From NCBI GenBank assembly GCA_001695595.3, contig MBPM02000024.1, positions 434,001 to 498,000 on the forward strand: 64,000 bases of DNA, given 5' to 3'. Each line of letters begins with the position of its first letter. Positions within the stretch are counted from its first letter, which is position 1. The position numbers and the translations under genes were made by a program. The stretch is from Plasmopara viticola. Its lineage: Eukaryota; Oomycota; Peronosporomycetes; Peronosporales; Peronosporaceae. Under the pieces are notes generated by a model that did not search any database, was not told the DNA's origin, and saw only the letters and a program-made list of their open reading frames with translations. Below are positions 56,748 through 64,000 of this stretch, one piece after another.

Positions 56748-57434
56748 TTAATCAACATTGTTACAGCGGTATGTAAATGCCACGCCTCGAAAGGACGTGC
56801 GTAAAGTCCTCGAAATTTGATCGAGGCAGACTTTTTGAAGCACGACGGTTACCCGCTTAGCGAAAAGATCGCGAACACGGTGTTCCATCGTAAAAACTAC
56901 GTAATATTGGGGACCGTCGTGAGGTGAGGTAGGGCTCTGATACAGCATGGAGTTGTACGATTTGCTAAAAAGAACCGTCCATGTGACTTGAAAAAATTAC
57001 TGCATTGTGTTTTTCTGGCACGGATCCTAAGCACCATAGCCCAACAACCTCTGTGGCCCCTCATTATTTGACTTTCTGTAAACCTCCTGCACACAATCGT
57101 AAGCAACTTGGCCGAAAAAAGCTACTCTTCTGTAGAATGAGGACAGCCTCGACGCTTTCGTCACAGTGTGGGGACATCCGTAGCAGCTGCATTTAAATAA
57201 AGCCTTTGCCCTCTGAGGCTTTATTGCGGTTTTAAAATACCTGAACACATAGAATACAAGCACTTCGAGCTGGAGGAACCATTGCACTAAGGCGAAGGTT
57301 CGGCTTACATACATATTTTCTCTAACCAGATTTAATTTTCTACGCTCCATATTGGTACATCTATACGACACACGGTGAACGTCATCAACTCCGCCAGCAA
57401 AATCGGCGTGTCTATTTAATGCCCACTTCCTCAT
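56748..57434 (-). pseudogene. Possible broken gene, unknown family
   Basis: Two minus-strand frames, 57434-57027 and 56948-56748, are in the same reading phase with stops between them. Both read like protein. The first has a hydrophobic segment (F-A-L-V-Q-W-F-L-Q-L-E-V-L-V-F-Y-V-F) and a C-S-C-Y-G-C cluster; the second has M-E-H-R-V-R-D-L-F-A-K-R. They may be two exons, or one gene with later stops. No family recognised, so low confidence. Confidence 0.25.
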
Positions 57435-59570
57435 TTTAGTCTATTTTTGCTGTTTTTATTTGCAGAATTATAACCAATAGCTAACCTTTGTAGAAATATC
57501 GTCTGACACAATAAGTGGTACTGTGTGGACCAAATAAGAAGAAGCATGCAAATATACGACAATGACGTTGTGATTGGTAACACGGCCACAGATCGAAGCA
57601 GGCTGGAAGTAAGAGTAGCGGATGGAGTGCATAATTCGTAAAAGTACTTATACTAGAAAGAGACCGGTGGAATAATTAGAGCCTTAGTTGTTGTCTAACG
57701 TTTAGTTGATGGTGTCTAGAAGTGCTGCCAGAGGCTGTTACGGTAAATCGGCCAACAGGATTGGCGGATAATCTGCTGAATAGGATGCGATATGGTGAAG
57801 TAGCAGTTTGTAAATTCATATAGTTGAGGCTGTAAAAGAAAGGGGGTTGAGAATATCAATCGGCAAATTTATGGTATTGTTACTGCGGGTCCAGTCATTT
57901 CGATACATGGTCAAAAAATGCAATCGGCCTATATCAATCTCTTAAAAATTCTTTTTTTTGCCATACCGATGACACAATCTGCTTAAACTCTTCGTGCAGT
58001 GGTCACAGGACACAATGCAATTGCTCACGGGGATCGCCTCACGGATTAGAACAACCACGATTTCCTTACAGAGACGTGAAAGTGGCGAGACCATACCGCT
58101 GCACGTGAATGGCACAGAACCTACTCGACAACACTAGTAGAAATAGCACTTGCTGCATGTAAGTGACGGTGTGGTTGGCTCTAAACTTAAACAGTATGGA
58201 CAGGACCCTAACACGAAGCGTAAGACGCAGCTACTTAGAATTGACACCACTTGCTCGATGCTGTGATCGCCTTGCTGAAAATTTTTGTTGTTAATGACGA
58301 CCGATACCAAGTGCACTGACAGATCTCGTAATCAAAAGCGTTTGCTGCATACCATGACAGTTGAACCTTTTGTGCAAAGAAGTCGCAGGAAAAAGCTTGG
58401 CGATGCAAGAATATTAGCACGCAACTCACCAAGCAACGCTCGTGGCCGTTAAGAAGAAGCTCATCATGGCCGAGGAGAGTCTAAGATTTATGACAGTAGC
58501 ACTCGGCTGTATAGTACACGAAGAAGAAGCGATCAAATCTAAGCTTCTTTTATTTGTGATTGATGTGCTGGGACCAAAGTATATGTTTGTGGCAGAGCCA
58601 GTAAGGCCGATGAGAAAGAAGAAGTAAGTAATTGGACCAAGACAATAATCCTCACTATTCAAATGAGCGGTCTTGGAAGACACGAGACGGTAAGATTCGG
58701 TTTTCTACCTAAAGAATTTGTCGCATCTGTCTTAATTTTTGGTAAAAAATAACCATGTGGTATTACACGACTGTCTTCGGCGTAAAGACTTAATAGAGCG
58801 TAACGATTGAAACTAATTCGGTATCTGGAGCCAAAGACTACATGATATAGCAGGTATAGTGTTTCGTAGTTCACCATAGGACTTAAGTCGTGCTCACATT
58901 GAACACTTGCGCGTGCTTTGCGTTAATAGTGATTCAACGGCACAGTGAAGTAACCCAATATACTGCGTGGATCTCGGTTTTTTCAAGTTTGTCTGTAGTC
59001 GATATCGACGATACGCTTGATGCGGACGACAAGGTAGTCGGCTGACCTAGATCTTGAATGCGTAATTGAGCTTTGCAACTTATATACTCTGTTGTGTGGG
59101 TATATGAGAAGTGGTCCAAGTCACAACGGTGACTGAATCGCTATGTAGGAAAGTCTTTCATTGTTTGGACTCAAGGAGTCCAAAGTCCTGAAAAGGAGGA
59201 GTGTTAGGTAATGCACGAGGTCAATGTTGGCCGTATTAATTAGCCACCAGGGGCTTTGTCGACAGATTTTAGCTGACATCCTGAAGTGTAAGAGGTTTAT
59301 TATATCTTAGTGGAGATAGGCAGATAGCGATCTGCGACTCCAATAAACTTAGCGCTATCAGACTAGAAAAGGCATGCAGTGATGCCTTTTCAGCAGTATG
59401 TCTCCCACGCGTCTCCGTCATGTCAAGAAAACATAATGTTTTCCAAGTATTTTGACACCTTTTTTACGACTGTACGGGTCCGCGTTTCTCACATCTGATC
59501 TCCTCTAGCACTAGAACAAGTTCGTGTCCTCTTAAACTTGATATCGGTGTGTCCTCTTCGTTCAAACCTC
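57435..59570. other. Intergenic, no gene supported
   Basis: Overlapping short frames on both strands around 58426-58683 look slightly coding-like but cannot both be real and carry no known motif. The last few hundred bases should hold the promoter of the DHHC gene. Confidence 0.45.
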
Positions 59571-61076
59571 ATGCCAATAGCTCTGCCACTCCAATGGCGA
59601 GACCCGGGGCAATGGGTTTTTCTGTGTGCTGGGTCGTTCGTTCGGGGCATCAGTTGTTTCATGCGCTACATTGGTGTTTTTTGCGTGGGTGCTGGTATGC
59701 TGCTAATCTTCCTCGTGGGTGGGCTTTTGATGTATGCCATCATTCCCATTATGGCGGAATCAACGCTCGAAGTACGTACCACACTGAAGGATCAGTAAGC
59801 CCATACTTACCGTCTCTTTCAGTTGATCTGTCATGTAGTCGTTGCCATGGTGCTATTATTTAACATTTACTTTAACTATGCGCTTTGCTGTGCCACGGAC
59901 CCGGTAAGGTTTGACGCAAGTCGTTTGTTGTTAAAAGCAATCGCTCACATTCTACGTATTTCATAAAGGGAGTGATTACATCCAAGTGGAAGGAAGAGAC
60001 GGCGTTGGACGAGGCTATTGTGATCAATGCCACTGATGATCACGAGGGAGAAGAAGGAAGGTTGACTGACAGGGACGTGGCCACTGTCGACGAAGAAGTG
60101 CTTCCGCGGATTCGACCCACTGCTGTCACTCTTGAAGGAAAGAATGCGAGCCGATTGGTGCCAGTATCACGCGTGCAGCTTCTTGACCCGCACAGTGTCG
60201 CAAGACAACGCAGTGGGAACGAAAGGTCCTACTGTCGACAATGCCGCCACTTTCGTCCACGTCGGGCACATCACTGCTCTGTCTGCAATCGCTGCATTGC
60301 ACACTTGGATCATCACTGTCCATGGGTAAACAATTGCATTGGACGCAATAATTATCGGGTACGAAGGAGGGATTGTGCATTTCTAACGTGCCTTTACTGC
60401 ACGACTCGGATTGCTAACGTATCGACTGCATTGCGAACGTACCGCGCTAGTACTTTTTCACGTTTCTCGTGTGGCTAGCCGTTGGAGCGTATTATGCCGC
60501 TTATTTGAGCTACAGTGCAGTATATGCTGGCCTGAGTCACGAACAGTTTATGCGAGTAAGCTCCTTTTTGATCTGAAATGCTTTGTCGCAATGAATCACC
60601 CGTAGATTGCATTGCAGTTGCTTGTGATTTTTGAAACGCATTCAGCGACCATGATCTTAACATTTGCTTTTACAATATCGTCATCAGGCGGTGTGGCTGT
60701 CTCCATTCTTGCAACCTGGCATGCTTTCCTGATCGTCACTGCACAGGTACAATCCTGACTATCAACTTGAATTTGTTTCGACCTTTTAGATTGTTTGTGG
60801 GCCTCATTTTGGTTCTAGACGTCAGTTGAATGGCGAATTAATCGCCGTCGAAGCCACAAACGATTTTACGGTGGAAGAGGAGTGAGTCCGTATTCGACTG
60901 GCACTATGCACGGCAATTGGGAGCAAGTATTCGGGAGGTGTGATTTCAAGATTCTGTCTCTCATGCCGAGTACGCGTAGGATACCAAATCTTCAAGTGCT
61001 TGATAAGGAGACAAAGAGAATGACTCACGACGCAGTAGACTCTGAAAGAGCCACGCCTTTTGATGATATCGTATGA
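59571..61076 (+). CDS. DHHC-type protein palmitoyltransferase (six exons)
   Basis: Exons are 59571-59771, 59823-59903, 59969-60358, 60451-60555, 60618-60746 and 60819-61076. The five GT-AG introns are 51, 65, 92, 62 and 72 nt, all in phase 0. The product is 387 aa. DHHC enzymes attach palmitate to cysteines of membrane-associated proteins through an acyl-enzyme intermediate. The zinc-binding cysteine-rich domain is complete ([18 protein letters not shown]) and leads to [10 protein letters not shown] at residues 208-217, with Cys211 as nucleophile. Two membrane helices precede it and two follow. T-D-P-G before and T-S-V-E after (the TTxE-like motif), and the tail N-W-E-Q-V-F-G, are family hallmarks. 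Joins restore N-N-Y-R-Y-F-F and T-A-Q-T-S-V-E. Confidence 0.93.
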
Positions 61077-61126
61077 GCAAGGCAAGGGGCACAAGGTACA
61101 TGATCAAATTCAGCAATTATCGCTAT

Positions 61127-62871
61127 CTATGGCCGAACAGTGCGAGTAAAGGTGTAGATACAGTACGTGTCACTCATTTCGTTAAAATGCAGAGCAAAGA
61201 GTTCGGCCACGGCGTCGTTCCCTACCAATGGGTTTGTCTTGTACTTTTCACAGACTTGTTCCATTTTACACGAGAAGCCATGGGCTTCCATTGCGTTTTT
61301 AAACTCCACCAGCGAGTGTCTTGCTTGGGAAGCGACATGAATGAATTGTCCTTCAGCCGCCAGCATGCCATTTACTACGTTCACAAGCACCGGTACAATC
61401 TCCTGGTGGTACACAAGATCCGAGCCAACGAGCACTTCAAACTTGTCTCCATCACACCTGATCGGCCAAGTCTCACAATCCGCCCAATCAATAGCCTCGA
61501 CCCGAACGATACCGCGCTTAAAAGCGGTGCTCTCCTTCAAAGCCTCAGCATGTTTACGTTGGGCACGAATTGCCTTGCATTCAGCTTTGTGTTTCGTCCA
61601 CGCCTTTTTCTGGCATTCGCGCGAGCAGTACGCGACAGATCTGCAACCACCACACGTCATGAGCTTGCCCTCTGGGTTATCAGCTGTAAATCGCTGAACC
61701 GCACCACATCGGCCACAGCAATCGAGTTCATATGCGTCCTCTCCCGACTTCGCCTCACCTTCAGTACTCTTGTCCACCTTGTTCAGCTCTACATTATGTT
61801 CCAAGTTCTGTATGGTGTGTGCAAACAAATCCGACAGCACTACCCGTGCAGCATTTGTGTACTTGTGTACTGCAAGACCACTGACTCCACAGCCTGATCC
61901 AAGCTCACACACTTGTTTGCCATCAAAAATATCGCGGTGGTCAATGACCCACCGACATAGAATGAGCGCTGCCGACCAAATGGACACGCCTGTAATATCC
62001 TCCTCGCCAGTGGATCGAAACGCATCGTGGCTCCACTCGAGCGCCAGTTCTCGAGCTCGTAATGTCGGTAATTCTGGAGCAAACTGAAATTCGAGTACAG
62101 TTTCCTGTAACACTTTTGGCAATTTGCTTCCACTGTTGTCGCTCTCTTCAAGCTCCTCCTTGATCGCATCTTCTCCCATTCCCGTACCTTCTGCCAACCG
62201 TTCCTCCGACGCCGAGTTGTGCTCTAGCAGCATCAACACTGCAACAGCCTTAGCATGAGACTCACAACTACCATCTCGACGCGAACGACAACGTACAGAT
62301 TTCCGTGTCTTCACATTGATAGGCTTCAGTGACGCAGCCGCGACCAAAATCATTGCGCGCTAGCACGTCCAGATTCTTGACACCATCCACAATCAGCTTG
62401 ACAATCTCGCGGTGTTTATTCTGCACCGCCCAGTCTAAGAAAGCCAACAGTTGTGAGCAGACCAAGCAAATGCCATACTAAAAGCCTTTATCTTAAGTAC
62501 GCAATGGCAGATTGCCGCTGGCATTTGGCAAGTGATTTGCTCCATTCCTTAAAAGCACGCGTACACACTCGACGTGGCCATTGGCACACGCTTTGAAAAA
62601 TGTTAGAAAAGATCAAACGGCCAAGCGTTTGCAATTGATTCCATGACGTACCCATGTGAAGTGGTGTGTTCAACGTCTCTGGCTGTACATAATTGACAAG
62701 CGCATCACGTGCAGTCTTTTCGACGGTCTGTAGCAGCGTATTGAGCTCCTTGTCGTCTCCAAACCGCGCGCAGTTCAGTACCTCCATGACGCTTGATCCA
62801 ATCGTCAAAATGTGTCTTTTCCACCAATTACCGAGTTCGTGTAGTATCAGCTGCTTGTGACTTTTAGACAT
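61127..62871 (-). CDS. Ankyrin-repeat, class I methyltransferase and MYND zinc-finger fusion (four exons)
   Basis: Exons are 62871-62652, 62590-62501, 62434-62297 and 62238-61127. Introns are 61, 66 and 58 nt. The product is 519 aa. Residues about 20-150 form ankyrin repeats (N-T-P-L-H-M-A-C-A-N-G-H-V-E-C-V, then L-P-L-H-W-A-V-Q-N-K-H-R-E-I-V-K); both motifs appear only after splicing. Residues about 200-505 are a METTL21/Methyltransf_16-type class I methyltransferase, with S-I-W-S-A-A, the SAM-binding E-L-G-S-G-C-G at 261-267 and G-S-D-L-V-Y-H at 421-427. A complete MYND zinc finger (C6HC, residues 324-370) is inserted between these two motifs. Such enzymes usually methylate lysines of proteins; the substrate is unknown. 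The gene is convergent with the DHHC gene, with 50 bp between the stop codons. Confidence 0.88.
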
Positions 62872-63153
62872 GATTTTATCATTTTTTGTTTGTGAATTTG
62901 GCACTAATTACGGTAGCACTTCTCTGTTAAATTAGACAAGGACCAAATATTTTTGGTTACTTAGAAATACCTCAGTATGCGAATGCGCCCGGCTACGCTT
63001 GATCTCGAACAATGTTGGTCCTAATAGAGGCTATATTGCTTCACTAAGAATAACCGGCCAAAAACTATCAATACCTACTTTTAAGCCTCAAGTTTATTTG
63101 AAAAGTTCTTTAACGAAAAGGTACTATCGTAATTCGAACAAATCGCATTTAAT

Positions 63154-64000
63154 TTAGGAGGACGCGCAATCTTTAGAACAGTTCGAGACGTTTGTCGCAG
63201 ACGGAGGGCCCGTCTGCCAGGGAGAATTTCCGGCTTGAATTTGCTCAGTGCCCGATCCTCCAACTGATCCCGCCGTAGAAATTTCGGCCGTAACCGAAAT
63301 ACCGTTGTAGGACAGAACGTCAGGTTTTTCATTCATCACGGGCTCACTACCATCGTCTGACAGAGTCAGAGCACCGACGGCGAATTGGTAATTTGTTGGA
63401 AACTCAGTCACCACTTCGTCGGTCCTTACAAGGACGAGGTCTTTGTTGCTTTCACTCATGTAGAATGCAAGAACGGAGCCATTGCCTGATGGGGCAGTTG
63501 TGATGCCAAAGCCAAAGTTGTACCACGTGCCGGGCACGAACTTGGACTCCCACTTTGAATCATAGGTTCCGTTGTTGAGGTAGATGATTTTGGGAATGTC
63601 GAGAGTGGCATCGACACGAATTTCGAAAATGTGCGTCTCCGTATAGATCATTTGCCACGCGTACGGGTTTAAGAAAGCCTCTTCTTTCATGACACTTGTA
63701 CGGAAAAAGGTCACTCCTTCCACGTTATTGGTGATGTTTTGGATCAATTCAGTGCGACGAAAGTTGGTCATGTTTCGGAAGATAGCTTTGCCATCGACGC
63801 CAATCGCAATGATGGCTGTGTCTTCATTGTAGGACGATCGAGCGTCCTGTGTGATAGTCACATAGTCCGAGACCTTTCCATCCGTGCCACCGTTGCGCAT
63901 GGTCAGGATGTGCGTCAGGTACTTGTCGGTGATTGTGTCAACAGTTAAACCAACGCCACGACCGTCCCAAGGAAGAGATTGGTCAGCAGCAGATGCAGGG
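63154..64000 (-). CDS. Secreted GH131-like beta-glucanase, N-terminus outside window
   Basis: The frame is open from the window edge to a stop at 63154, so about 282 residues are visible and the start is missing. The sequence begins at the edge with L-P-W-D-G-R-G-V-G, then V-S-D-Y-V-T-I-T-Q, N-F-R-R-T-E-L-I-Q-N and T-H-I-F-E-I-R-V-D. The W-D-G-R opening and F-R-R-(S/T/A)-E-L block match GH131, a family of beta-1,3/1,4/1,6-glucan-active enzymes found in fungi and oomycetes. Such an enzyme would be secreted, acting on plant or own cell-wall glucans. The tail is Ser/Gly/Pro-rich with a cysteine pair (N-C-S-K-D-C-A-S-S) at the C-terminus. The signal peptide should lie beyond the edge. Family assignment is from motif memory and moderately certain. 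Confidence 0.6.
   Translation of the reverse strand, partial: PASAADQSLPWDGRGVGLTVDTITDKYLTHILTMRNGGTDGKVSDYVTITQDARSSYNEDTAIIAIGVDGKAIFRNMTNFRRTELIQNITNNVEGVTFFRTSVMKEEAFLNPYAWQMIYTETHIFEIRVDATLDIPKIIYLNNGTYDSKWESKFVPGTWYNFGFGITTAPSGNGSVLAFYMSESNKDLVLVRTDEVVTEFPTNYQFAVGALTLSDDGSEPVMNEKPDVLSYNGISVTAEISTAGSVGGSGTEQIQAGNSPWQTGPPSATNVSNCSKDCASS

Noticed and set aside
57196..57224. 9-bp-stem hairpin AATAAAGCC / GGCTTTATT
   Set aside because: Short, AT-rich and isolated; could easily arise by chance.
58426..58683. Overlapping frames on both strands near 58.5 kb
   Set aside because: They shadow one another, and neither shows a known motif.

Overview
The window looks like nuclear DNA of an oomycete, most likely a Peronosporales plant pathogen (Phytophthora or a downy mildew). 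This is inferred from the gene set (a Piezo channel, Elp3, an otubain, a DHHC acyltransferase, a GH131-like secreted protein), from very short introns of about 50-110 nt, and from compact gene islands separated by AT-rich tracts full of decayed retrotransposons. No bacterial features, rRNA or tRNA genes were recognised.

Layout. 1-5400: a dead LINE-type retrotransposon on the plus strand. 5685-14539 (minus): a five-exon Piezo mechanosensitive channel of about 2851 aa carrying FN3 and PH domains. 14540-23821: gene-poor, with a 111-bp hairpin, a decayed minus-strand Ty3/gypsy copy and a 360-bp tandem duplication. 23822-25526 (plus): two-exon ELP3. 27076-27930 (minus): two-exon otubain. 27931-41268: gene desert with a second decayed gypsy relic and small duplications.

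41579-49703 is a nested structure. A roughly 2.35-kb element with long (about 0.47-0.52 kb) inverted arms encloses one minus-strand gene that resembles PD-(D/E)XK nucleases (frameshifted). Its left arm was later split by a complete but dead Ty3/gypsy chromovirus (41809-47578) with 5-bp target duplications TCTTG. The right arm ends about 26 bp from the stop codon of the next gene.

49730-64000 is a gene island: a 1587-aa single-pass membrane protein with cadherin/CSPG-like repeats (minus), a small secreted protein (minus), a hypothetical protein (minus), a six-exon DHHC palmitoyltransferase (plus), a convergent four-exon ankyrin-methyltransferase-MYND fusion (minus), and a GH131-like secreted protein cut by the window end (minus). 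The genes are independent eukaryotic units, not an operon. Exon joins were worked out by hand from GT-AG sites and frame; every joined model closes in frame.
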